This document shows positions 50,165-58,484 of a stretch of 64,000 bases of DNA, piece by piece. Position numbers and translations under genes: made by a program. Below the pieces are notes generated by a model that was given only the letters and a program-made list of their open reading frames with translations, was not told where the DNA came from and did not search any database. How positions within the stretch are numbered: the first letter of the stretch is position 1; every line of letters begins with the position of its first letter. Source of the DNA: Halopseudomonas xinjiangensis (GTDB taxonomy: Bacteria; Pseudomonadota; Gammaproteobacteria; Pseudomonadales; Pseudomonadaceae); assembly GCF_900104945.1 (NCBI RefSeq), contig NZ_LT629736.1:2356001-2420000 (forward strand). Direction: 5' to 3'.

Positions 50165-52396
50165 TCAGACGGACTCATCAAGCGTCGACAGGCTAACCAG
50201 TACTGGGTGGATATTGTCGGCAGACAACGGCCGGCTGAACCAGTAGCCCTGGATGTAGTGGCAGCCTTCGTCGCGCAGGAAGCGCATCTGCTCGGGCGTC
50301 TCGATGCCTTCGGCAATCACGTCCATCCGCAGTCCGCGGCCCAGGCCGATAATCGCCCGGCTGATCGCTCCGAGACGCTCGTCGTCCGGCGCACGGGTGA
50401 TGAAGCTCTTGTCCACTTTGATGATGTGCAGCGGGTAGCGATGCAGGTAGCCCAGAGATGAAAACCCGGTGCCGAAATCATCGAGTGCGATGCGAATCCC
50501 CAGGCTCTCCAGTTCGCGCAGGGTTGCCAGAGTATCCGGCACGTCCTGCATAAGAAGACTTTCGGTAATCTCCAGCACCAGGCTGCTAGCAGGGAAGCCG
50601 GTTTCCTCGAGCACTGCCGCGACCCGGGCTGCGAAGCCCCCTTCATGCAGCTGGCGACTGGACAGATTCACCGAACAACGCAAACCGGGCAGGCCGTTGT
50701 CGTGCCAGCTCTTGACCTGTCGACAGGCTTCGCGCAGCACCCATTCACCCACCTCGACGATCTGGCCGGATTCCTCCAGCACCGGGATGAACTCGTCCGG
50801 GGATATCATGGTGCCGTCTTGCCACCAGCGCAGCAGAGCCTCGACGCCGATCACCCGGGACGTGCCGCCTTCGACTTTGACGATCGGCTGGTAATACAAC
50901 TCGAACTGGTTGCGCAGCAGTGCTTCGCTCAAGGCATTTTCCAGCGTCAGGCGATGGTTCACCTCTTCCTGCAGGGTTTCGCTGTACAGCGCCAGCTGCG
51001 ACTTACCGTAGGCCTTGGCCCGGTACAAGGCCAGATCGGCTTCACGCAGAGCGTCCTGTTCGGCACCATTACCCTTCAACGGCGCGACCCCGATACTCGC
51101 GGTGATGACCAGCCGATGCTCGCCGATCAGCATGGGGACATGTAACTCCTGCATGATGCGGCGCGCGACGATTTCCGCATCGCCATCCTGCGCCAGATCA
51201 TCGAGCAGCACGACGAACTCGTCGCCGCCGAACCGGCACAGGTGATCACCGGGGCGCAGGCAACGACCAATCCGCTTGGCCGACTCCACCAGTACCTTGT
51301 CGCCGCTCTGGTGACCCAGGCTATCGTTGATCAGCTTGAATCGGTCGAGATCGATGAACAGCACCGAGGCGTGCCGCGCACCCGGCTTGGCCTGGCGCTG
51401 CAACGCCTGCAGCAGCAACTGGTTCATTCGCTGTCGGTTGGGTAGCCCGGTCAGCGGGTCATGGAAGGTGGCGTGCGCCAGGTCCTGCTCCGCGCTCTTG
51501 CGCAAGTTGATATCGGACAGGGAACCAGCTAGACGACGGATTCCGTAGTTGTCCTCCGAGACCAAGCCACGAATCAGGACCCAGACCAGCTGTCCGTCGA
51601 CGTCTCGCATCTGGCATTCGATATTGAGATAAGGCTTGTAACCGGCCAGATGTGCTCGGACCGCCACGTTGAAGGCAGTGCGGTGCATGTCGGGCATCAA
51701 CGCCGCCCATTCGGAAAGAGTAGAAGGCGCCCGCTCGCCAGCCAGACCGACAATGCGAAGCCAGCGCTCGGATACCTCGAGCGCATCATCCACCACGTTC
51801 CATTCCCAGATTCCGTCGTGCGCGCCCTCCACCGCCCGGGCATAGCGGGCACGGCTTTCTTCCAGCGCCAGTTTGTTCGCAGCGGAGTAGGTGTCCACAG
51901 CCAGAGTGAGATCGAAGAAGACGATTTTCAGCAGGCAGGCAAACAATCGGTCTGCCAGCTCTGGGTCATGCGCCCAGTGAGCGCGGATAGCTCCCTGCAT
52001 ATGGTTCAAGTAGAAATGGTAGGCGCCGAGATACCACTTCTGCTCCACCTGCTCGCGCTCGTGGCTCAGACCTACCAGCAAGCGCAGGCGCGCGTACTGG
52101 AGATCGTAGGGGCCATGCAGCAATTGCTGGTAGTAACGCTGCTGCTGTCCTTTCAACCGCTGCAGCATGCCCGGCTGCTGCAGCTGGGCGGAGGTTTCGG
52201 GGAACTGGAGCATATGGCGGTGAAGCGCATCGACTACGTCGCTGTGGAGCGTCTCGAGCGCATCGACATGCTCAGCCAGGCCAGCCATCGCCGGATCGTC
52301 CAGCAACAACAGCCGGAGCCGCTGCTGGACGTCGGCCACATTCAGACCGAGGCTGTTCTGCATGTCTTCCAGACGCTTCTTCAGGTCCTTCACCAA
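50165..52396 (-). CDS. Globin-PAS-GGDEF-EAL cyclic-di-GMP protein
   Basis: Domains over 743 residues: an N-terminal globin-like sensor (about 1-165), whose likely proximal haem ligand is H112 in LVGLSHEREQ followed by the WYLGAY typical of globin-coupled sensors; a PAS domain (about 183-300); GGDEF at 390-394, with an inhibitory site RPGD at 381-384, five residues earlier; and EAL at 519-521 within VEALLRWW. The EAL catalytic surroundings (ITESLLMQD, DDFGTGFSSL, KVDKSFI, AEGIETPEQ) look intact. It could make and break c-di-GMP under O2/NO control. Activities are inferred. A TATAAT extended -10 lies upstream. Confidence 0.9.
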   Translation of the reverse strand: MVKDLKKRLEDMQNSLGLNVADVQQRLRLLLLDDPAMAGLAEHVDALETLHSDVVDALHRHMLQFPETSAQLQQPGMLQRLKGQQQRYYQQLLHGPYDLQYARLRLLVGLSHEREQVEQKWYLGAYHFYLNHMQGAIRAHWAHDPELADRLFACLLKIVFFDLTLAVDTYSAANKLALEESRARYARAVEGAHDGIWEWNVVDDALEVSERWLRIVGLAGERAPSTLSEWAALMPDMHRTAFNVAVRAHLAGYKPYLNIECQMRDVDGQLVWVLIRGLVSEDNYGIRRLAGSLSDINLRKSAEQDLAHATFHDPLTGLPNRQRMNQLLLQALQRQAKPGARHASVLFIDLDRFKLINDSLGHQSGDKVLVESAKRIGRCLRPGDHLCRFGGDEFVVLLDDLAQDGDAEIVARRIMQELHVPMLIGEHRLVITASIGVAPLKGNGAEQDALREADLALYRAKAYGKSQLALYSETLQEEVNHRLTLENALSEALLRNQFELYYQPIVKVEGGTSRVIGVEALLRWWQDGTMISPDEFIPVLEESGQIVEVGEWVLREACRQVKSWHDNGLPGLRCSVNLSSRQLHEGGFAARVAAVLEETGFPASSLVLEITESLLMQDVPDTLATLRELESLGIRIALDDFGTGFSSLGYLHRYPLHIIKVDKSFITRAPDDERLGAISRAIIGLGRGLRMDVIAEGIETPEQMRFLRDEGCHYIQGYWFSRPLSADNIHPVLVSLSTLDESV

Positions 52397-52485
52397 CGTC
52401 TCCTAGACGCAACATCGCAAGGGCTCCTTGCCAACAATGGCTGAGCTGCGCAAGCGTGACACAGTACGCAAATGTGTCCCGACGC

Positions 52486-52494
52486 ATTATATCA
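52486..52494 (-). promoter_or_regulatory. Extended -10 promoter for the GGDEF-EAL gene
   Basis: On the minus strand TGATATAAT is a consensus -10 with a TGn extension. A TTGACG lies 20 nt upstream, too far for a standard -35. The start would be about 83 nt before the ATG. Confidence 0.5.
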
Positions 52495-52616
52495 ACCGAA
52501 CCGCCAAGCGGCGTCAATGAAAACCAGTCCCATTAAGCCGAACAGGCTATTTCGTTTTTCGCACTCAACGCGTCTTGCGTATCCCCACCGAGACGTTCAG
52601 CGCGCCACTATCGAGG

Positions 52617-54335
52617 TCAGGCGGACTGCAGATGTTTGACCATGAGCTGCAGGCTCTGCTTGCCACGGTATTCGTTGATATCCAAGGTGTAGGCTATGAG
52701 CACGCGCTTGATTGCCGGATTCGGCCACTCGGCCGGATCGATGTGAAAAGCGATGGCATCAAGCAGCTGTGTACAGCCGCTGGGCTGAAGCACCATCTTA
52801 AGGTGTCGTTCACCGACCAGGCGCTGCTGAATGAGCGCGAACTCGCCGTGAAAACCAGGTTCGGGGAAGTGCTGGCCCCAGGGCCCTGCCTCGCGCAGCT
52901 GCGCCGCCAACTCGAGCGAGAACTCCTCGGCGCACAGTTCACCGTCGGATAGTAGCCGACCCGTCAGATCCTCCGCGCACAGCTGACGGCGGACTTCCGC
53001 ATCGAAGGCCCGAGAAAACTGCTCGAAATGTGCTGCAGGCAGCGACAGGCCGGCCGCCATGGCGTGACCACCGAACTTGCTGATCAACCCGGGATTGAGT
53101 GCAGCGACCGCGTCGAGCGCATCGCGGATGTGCAGCCCCGCCACCGAGCGCGCAGAGCCCTTGAGCTCGCCTTCCCCGGCTTCAGCAAAGGCAATCACCG
53201 GGCGGTGGTAGCGCTCCTTGAGGCGTGAGGCAAGAATGCCGATCACCCCTTGATGCCAATCGGGTTGAAACAGGCACAAGCCGAACGGCAACGCCGCTTC
53301 GTCAACACAACTGCGCTCCAGCCAGGCCAGGGCCTGCTGCTGCATGTCGCGTTCGATGGCCTTGCGATCGCGGTTCAGGGTGTCCAGCTCACCGGCCATG
53401 TCGCGCGCCAGGCTCTCGTTGTCGGTCAGCAGACATTCGATGCCCAGACTCATGTCATCCAGCCGGCCGGCGGCGTTGAGCCGTGGGCCGATGATGAACC
53501 CCAAATCGGTCGATACCAGTCGCTCCGCCGGCCGGGCCGCCACTTCAAGCAAGGCGCGAATACCCGGGCGGCAGCGACCGCTGCGAATACGGCACAGGCC
53601 CTGGTGGACCAGAATGCGATTGTTGGCGTCCAGCGGCACCACGTCGGCCACCGTACCCAACGCCACCAGGTCCAGCAGTTCTGCCAGGTTTGGCTCGGAG
53701 CGCGACGGGCCGAACCAGCCTGCCTCACGCAACGATGCGCGTAGCGCCAGCATCACATAGAAAATCACGCCCACACCGGCTAGTGCCTTGCTCGGGAAAT
53801 TGCATCCCGGCTGGCTGGGGTTGACGATGGCGTCGGCGTCTGGCAGCTGCGCACCGGGCAGGTGATGGTCGGTGACCACTACCTTGAGTCCCGCGGCGCG
53901 GGCGGCTGCGACACCCTCGACACTGGAAATGCCATTGTCCACGGTGACCAGCACTTCGGGCTCACGCTCCAGTGCGACCGCGACGATCTCCGGGGTCAGC
54001 CCGTAACCGTACTCGAACCGGTTCGGGACCAGGTAGTCGACCCGCCCAGCACCCAGCGAGCGCAGCGCCAGCACGGCAACGCAGCTGGCGGTAGCACCGT
54101 CGGCGTCGAAGTCGCCAACAATGATGATCGGACGTGCCTTGACCACCGCCTCATGAAGAACAGCGACGGCCCGCTCCATCCCCTTGAGCTGGGTGAACGG
54201 CAGCAGCGCTCGCACGCTGCGATCGAGCTCACGGTCGGAACACACCCCGCGGGCGGCATACAGACGCCTGAGCAGCTGCGGCAGGTTGCCTAGTTCAGGC
54301 AACTCGGCAGGCAACGCCCGCGCCTCGATGCGCAT
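52617..54335 (-). CDS. recJ: Single-stranded-DNA-specific 5'-3' exonuclease RecJ
   Basis: RecJ degrades single-stranded DNA 5'-3' in RecF-pathway recombination and mismatch repair. The 572-residue protein has DHH-family motif I (VGDFDADGATA), motif III (VTDHHLPG), a later GGHAMAAG (DHHA1 domain) and a C-terminal OB-like region. ATG 54335 overlaps the stop of the upstream YaeQ gene (TGATG), indicating coupling. Confidence 0.96.
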   Translation of the reverse strand: MRIEARALPAELPELGNLPQLLRRLYAARGVCSDRELDRSVRALLPFTQLKGMERAVAVLHEAVVKARPIIIVGDFDADGATASCVAVLALRSLGAGRVDYLVPNRFEYGYGLTPEIVAVALEREPEVLVTVDNGISSVEGVAAARAAGLKVVVTDHHLPGAQLPDADAIVNPSQPGCNFPSKALAGVGVIFYVMLALRASLREAGWFGPSRSEPNLAELLDLVALGTVADVVPLDANNRILVHQGLCRIRSGRCRPGIRALLEVAARPAERLVSTDLGFIIGPRLNAAGRLDDMSLGIECLLTDNESLARDMAGELDTLNRDRKAIERDMQQQALAWLERSCVDEAALPFGLCLFQPDWHQGVIGILASRLKERYHRPVIAFAEAGEGELKGSARSVAGLHIRDALDAVAALNPGLISKFGGHAMAAGLSLPAAHFEQFSRAFDAEVRRQLCAEDLTGRLLSDGELCAEEFSLELAAQLREAGPWGQHFPEPGFHGEFALIQQRLVGERHLKMVLQPSGCTQLLDAIAFHIDPAEWPNPAIKRVLIAYTLDINEYRGKQSLQLMVKHLQSA

Positions 54336-54874
54336 CAGCGCTCGCCCTGGAGCCACTCGAGGGGCAGCTCGTACTGTTGTTCGGCGTCACTGACGTAGAG
54401 CACCCCGTCGGTGATCATCACTCCCCAGCCAATACTGCGCGGCAGGCCAGCCGAGAGCGCTTCGTGCAGCTCCTGGGGCAGCGCGGCGATATGCAGATTG
54501 CTGAGGCCGGCCACGGCAGGCAACACCTTGTTGCCCCACGCCCGTGCATTGCCGTAGACCAGCAGCGATACGTGTTCGGCACGTCGCGAACACCATGTCA
54601 GCCGATCGGCATCGGGTTGACCGACCTCGATCCAGTGTTCGATCCGATCATCCAGGCTCTTGTGCCACAGCGCTGGCTCGTCGACGTCCGACAGACCGCG
54701 ACCGAAGGCCAGGCGCTCCTGGTACCACAGCGCATAGGCGAGGATGCGTGCGGTCATCCGCGGTTCGGTCTCGGACGGATGCCGGGCCACCGTCATGCGC
54801 AGATTCTCGTAGACATTGCGGTCGACGTCCGACAGGTCCAGATTCACTTTATAGGGTGTCGCTTGCAGCGCCAT
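54335..54874 (-). CDS. yaeQ: YaeQ family protein
   Basis: YaeQ proteins have a PD-(D/E)xK nuclease-like fold, but no accepted cellular function. The 179-residue protein has the family's start ATPYKVNLDLSDVDRNVYEN, then RHPSETEPRM and LWHKSLDDRIEHWIEVGQP. ATG 54874 fits the family start; 18 codons upstream are also open. The gene is coupled to recJ, which may point to a nucleic-acid role, but that is speculation. Confidence 0.92.
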   Translation of the reverse strand: MALQATPYKVNLDLSDVDRNVYENLRMTVARHPSETEPRMTARILAYALWYQERLAFGRGLSDVDEPALWHKSLDDRIEHWIEVGQPDADRLTWCSRRAEHVSLLVYGNARAWGNKVLPAVAGLSNLHIAALPQELHEALSAGLPRSIGWGVMITDGVLYVSDAEQQYELPLEWLQGER

Positions 54875-55045
54875 GTTCCGCGTCTCGCTCGGCAGGGCGC
54901 AATAGTGTAGCGCAGCACGACCGGGCACCCCAGCACGGCGACAGGTCGGTGATCGGTCTGCCTCAGTCAGCAGTACGCGCCAGAGTGAACCCTGTGGCGC
55001 GCCCCAGGGTCAACAGGACTTGCTCGACAACCAACGGAGGTCCGC

Positions 55046-56167
55046 ATGCCCATGGACTGGCTCTCAGATATGGATTACCCCACCCTTCGCGCGCTGATCG
55101 CCGCTACGCTTGCCGTGCTGGTCTTCGGGCTGGTGACGCGGCTGGGCCTGATGCTGCTGCGGCGGGTCACCCGACCATTTCTCTTTCCGCGCGAGCTGAC
55201 CAAGAAAGTCAGCGCTCCGGTGCAATTGCTGGTCCCGCTGCTGGCGCTGCAAACGGTCTGGACCGGAGCGTCTGAGCAACTCCCTTACAGCGGCCTGCTG
55301 CGGCACGCCACACTGTTGTTGATCATCGCCACGCTGACCTGGCTGGGGCTGCGCGCGGTCAGCGCGGTACAGCAGGTAGTGGTCATCCTCAATCCGGTGG
55401 ATGTCAGCGATAACCTTCGAGCCCGCCGCATCCAGACGCAAACCCGTGTACTGGTACGCACGCTGGGTGTGCTGGTCATCATTTTCGGCGTTTCGAGCAT
55501 GCTGATGACCTTTCCAGGCGCCCGTCAGTTCGGCGCCAGCCTGCTGGCCTCCGCCGGGTTGGCCGGTCTGGCGGTGGGCTTTGCCGCCAGACCCGTACTC
55601 GGCAATCTGATTGCCGGGCTGCAGATTGCCATCACCCAGCCGATCCGGCTCGACGACGTCGTGATCGTCGAGAACGAATGGGGCCGGATCGAAGAGATCA
55701 CCGGCACCTACGTGGTGGTGCGAATCTGGGACAGCCGGCGACTGGTCGTTCCGCTCACCTACTTCATAGAAAACCCGTTCCAGAACTGGACGCGACACAG
55801 CGCGTCCCTGCTTGGCTCGGTCTTCTTCTGGGTCGATTACTCGCTGCCGCTCGAGCCGCTACGCCGTGAGATGGAGCGGCTGTGCCAGGAAGAGCCAGGC
55901 CTATGGGATGGTGAAGTCTGCGTACTCCAGGTTACCGACTGCAACGAGAGAGCCATGCAGCTGCGGGTTCTGGCGAGCTCCGGCGATTCGTCGCGCAACT
56001 GGGATCTGCGCTGCTACCTGCGCGAGAATCTGCTGGCATTCATCAACCACAACTATCCCGGATCCCTGCCTCGCGTGCGAGCCAACCTGGAGACCCGCAC
56101 CCAACCTAGCGAACAACAGCCGGCAGGTAGCGAAGGCGGGTTCACCGACCGTCAGCCACCGGTTTAG
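55046..56167 (+). CDS. MscS-family mechanosensitive channel-like protein
   Basis: The 373-residue inner-membrane protein has about four hydrophobic helices (about 13-36, 62-70, 82-103, 130-152), then the glycine/alanine-rich pore helix of MscS proteins (GASLLASAGLAGLAVGFAARP). The beta domain follows (GLQIAITQPIRLDDVVIVE, WGRIEEITGTYVVVRIWDSR). Such channels release solutes on hypo-osmotic shock. AACGGAGG precedes the ATG. Its last 26 nt overlap the CinA-like gene on the other strand. Confidence 0.93.
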   Translation: MPMDWLSDMDYPTLRALIAATLAVLVFGLVTRLGLMLLRRVTRPFLFPRELTKKVSAPVQLLVPLLALQTVWTGASEQLPYSGLLRHATLLLIIATLTWLGLRAVSAVQQVVVILNPVDVSDNLRARRIQTQTRVLVRTLGVLVIIFGVSSMLMTFPGARQFGASLLASAGLAGLAVGFAARPVLGNLIAGLQIAITQPIRLDDVVIVENEWGRIEEITGTYVVVRIWDSRRLVVPLTYFIENPFQNWTRHSASLLGSVFFWVDYSLPLEPLRREMERLCQEEPGLWDGEVCVLQVTDCNERAMQLRVLASSGDSSRNWDLRCYLRENLLAFINHNYPGSLPRVRANLETRTQPSEQQPAGSEGGFTDRQPPV

Positions 56168-56648
56168 CTTCTAGCAGCTGAGCGTAATAGCTCGGCAGCT
56201 GCAGCAGCCCATAGCGCGCCGCTGCGCGACGCACCTCGTTGCGGCTGCCATCGAACCGGCGGGTTTCGCTGATCACTCGTTCCCGCCCGTTGATATTGGC
56301 AGCACAACCGAAACACACCAGACCATCGAGGTCATCGTCGTCGGATTCCGCCGCACCCGTGTTGGAAAGCGCCATGCTCGAGTTGCTGTGGCGCAGCGCC
56401 CCCAGTGCCATTTCACGCGCCACTTCCTCGCTGCACAGTCCGTATTCGTCGATCGTTTCGAAGCTGACATCGAGCATGTCGTTCTTCGCCTCGGGGAGAT
56501 ACACCACGTATCCTCGCTCGAACGCCGGGCCGACACCGGACACGTCGGCAATCATTGCCGCCATCAACCCCGCCGTGCAGGACTCGGCAGTAGCGACGGA
56601 AATCTGGCGGTTAATCAAAAAACCGACTACATCTTCTATACGAACCAT
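56142..56648 (-). CDS. CinA/PncC-like amidohydrolase domain protein
   Basis: The 168-residue protein matches the C-terminal domain of CinA, which in characterised members (PncC) deamidates nicotinamide mononucleotide. The catalytic-region motif ATAESCTAGLMAAMIADVSG lies at about residues 18-37, and NTGAAESDDDDLDGLVCF is an acidic version of the family's usual TGIAGP segment, so activity is uncertain. ATG 56648 has GAGG upstream; the frame is open 22 further codons. A strong AlgU-type promoter ends about 22 nt before the ATG. Its 3' end overlaps the MscS gene. Confidence 0.82.
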   Translation of the reverse strand: MVRIEDVVGFLINRQISVATAESCTAGLMAAMIADVSGVGPAFERGYVVYLPEAKNDMLDVSFETIDEYGLCSEEVAREMALGALRHSNSSMALSNTGAAESDDDDLDGLVCFGCAANINGRERVISETRRFDGSRNEVRRAAARYGLLQLPSYYAQLLEAKPVADGR

Positions 56649-56676
56649 TGGATTTACCTCTGTGGCATCTGCAATC

Positions 56677-56704
56677 TGAGAGGTGGCACGGATGGTCAAA
56701 GTTC
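56677..56704 (-). promoter_or_regulatory. AlgU-type promoter for the cinA-like gene
   Basis: On the minus strand GAACTT (complement of 56699-56704) and TCTCA (complement of 56677-56681) are 17 nt apart, matching the sigma-22 pattern at 10 of 11 positions. Transcription would begin about 22 nt before the ATG, leaving room for its GAGG ribosome-binding site. Confidence 0.6.
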
Positions 56705-56731
56705 CGGTTCGCAAAGACAGCCTCCGACGGG

Positions 56732-56769
56732 GCGGAAAGCCGGAACTTTCCGCGCAGCGGGCCGTCAGG
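56732..56769 (+). promoter_or_regulatory. Palindrome and possible AlgU-type promoter upstream of glgA
   Basis: GCGGAAAG (56732-56739) and CTTTCCGC (56746-56753) form an 8-bp inverted repeat around 6 nt. The right arm overlaps GAACTT (56743-56748), followed after 16 nt by TCAGG (56765-56769), a weak -10 for sigma-22. An operator or hairpin is equally possible. Confidence 0.35.
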
Positions 56770-56936
56770 GAAAGTAAGCGAATAAGAAATTCGCAGCACC
56801 GGCTTTCCTTGTCCTAGACGCCTGCTGAATGACGGATCAGATTGAGTGCGACGGCACCGACCTGACTCGAGTCCTTGGGGTGCCCTCGATTGAAGTAGAT
56901 TGCTGTTGGCGGGGTGAGACTTTGGCGGAGAATGGT

Positions 56937-58484
56937 ATGGGAAATTTGGTGGCGACAGCGCAGCCCGACGAGCTTGAAAATATTTCTTCTCGACCGCGAT
57001 TGCATGTGGAAAGTCTGCAAACGCAGAAAAAGAAGGTGTTGTTCGTCACGCCGGAGTTTACTGACCTGGTAAAGGTCGGCGGCCTGGGTGATGTCTCCTC
57101 GGCACTCCCGCGCGCGTTGGATGCGCACCACGACATCCGACTTTTGATTCCCGGTTACCGCGAGGTCATGGATAGCGGCATCCCGATTCGCATTGTCGGC
57201 AAGGTCGACGGCCACGCCGCCCTGCCCCCCTGCCGGATCGGCCGGATGGATCTGGATGACGGAGTGATCGTCTACATCGTCATCTGCCCTGAACTGTATG
57301 AGCGAGACGGCACCCCCTACAGCGACAGCCAGGGTAACGACTGGCCGGATAATCACATTCGCTTCGCCCGCCTCGGACTGACAGCGGCCGAAATAGCCGC
57401 TGGCAATGCCTCGATCAGCTGGTCACCCGAACTGGTTCATGCCAACGACTGGCCCTCGTCGCTGGCGCCTGCTTTCATGGCCTGGCGCAAGCTGCGTACG
57501 CCATCGGTGATGACCGTTCACAATCTCTGCTATCAGGGACTCTTCGATGCCGCTTGCATGCCGGAGTTGGGTTTGCCGGCCGAGCAATTCACGCCCGAGG
57601 GCTTCGAATATTACGGTCAGATCTCCTTTCTCAAGGCGGGCCTGACCTGCGCCAACCACATCACCGCGGTTAGTCGTACCTACGCACGCGAGATCACCGA
57701 AGAGGAGCACGGCTGCGGGCTCGATGGCCTGCTGCGCAAGCGCGCCGAAGAGAATCAGCTGACCGGTATCCCCAACGGGATCGACCACACCTGGGACCCT
57801 GCCAACGACCCGCACCTGCTATGCGGTTTCCGCGAGGGCGAGTGGGACGGAAAGCGCGAACATGCCCGCTACGTGGAAGAGACCTTCGGCCTGGAACAGG
57901 ATGACGGCCCCCTGTTCGCCGTGGTTTCGCGGCTGGTGCATCAGAAGGGCATCGACCTGACCATCGCCATCGCTGACGAGCTGGTCGAGGCCGGTGGACG
58001 CATGGCGGTAATAGGTCGCGGCGAGCCGAAGCTCGAGGAAGCCATGCGTCAACTGGCGCTGCGCCATCCCGGTCGTATCGGGGTCAACGTCGGTTTTAAC
58101 GAGACCGATGCCCGACGCATGTTCGCCGGCAGCGACTTTTTGCTCATGCCCTCGCGCTTCGAGCCATGCGGGCTCAGCCAGATGTATGCCCAGCGCTTCG
58201 GCTCGCTGCCCATCGCGCGCCGCACCGGCGGGCTGGCTGACACCATCGAAGATGGCGTGACCGGCTTTTTGTTCAGCGAACCGACCGAAGCCAGCTATCT
58301 GGAGGCCGTGATGCGGGCGGTAAACGTGCACCGTCATCCGGAATTGCTCAACGCCATGCGTCGCAAGGCTATGGGATCGCCCCTGTACTGGCAGGAGTCG
58401 GTCAAGCCCTACGACGAACTTTACCAACGACTACTCAATGACAAGGTGCCGGCTACGCTGGCTCGCGAAGTCGGGAGACGATGA
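56937..58484 (+). CDS. glgA: Glycogen synthase (GT5)
   Basis: GlgA extends alpha-1,4-glucan from ADP-glucose. The chosen start ATG 56937 has GGAG 6 nt upstream and gives 515 residues; the frame is open back to 56829 but the extra part is unlike GlgA. The ADP-glucose motif K46-VGGLGDV, HANDWPSS, and the C-terminal SRFEPCGLSQMYAQRFGS and ARRTGGLADTIED are all present. The stop directly abuts the treZ start. The operon encodes glucan synthesis followed by conversion to trehalose. Confidence 0.94.
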   Translation: MGNLVATAQPDELENISSRPRLHVESLQTQKKKVLFVTPEFTDLVKVGGLGDVSSALPRALDAHHDIRLLIPGYREVMDSGIPIRIVGKVDGHAALPPCRIGRMDLDDGVIVYIVICPELYERDGTPYSDSQGNDWPDNHIRFARLGLTAAEIAAGNASISWSPELVHANDWPSSLAPAFMAWRKLRTPSVMTVHNLCYQGLFDAACMPELGLPAEQFTPEGFEYYGQISFLKAGLTCANHITAVSRTYAREITEEEHGCGLDGLLRKRAEENQLTGIPNGIDHTWDPANDPHLLCGFREGEWDGKREHARYVEETFGLEQDDGPLFAVVSRLVHQKGIDLTIAIADELVEAGGRMAVIGRGEPKLEEAMRQLALRHPGRIGVNVGFNETDARRMFAGSDFLLMPSRFEPCGLSQMYAQRFGSLPIARRTGGLADTIEDGVTGFLFSEPTEASYLEAVMRAVNVHRHPELLNAMRRKAMGSPLYWQESVKPYDELYQRLLNDKVPATLAREVGRR

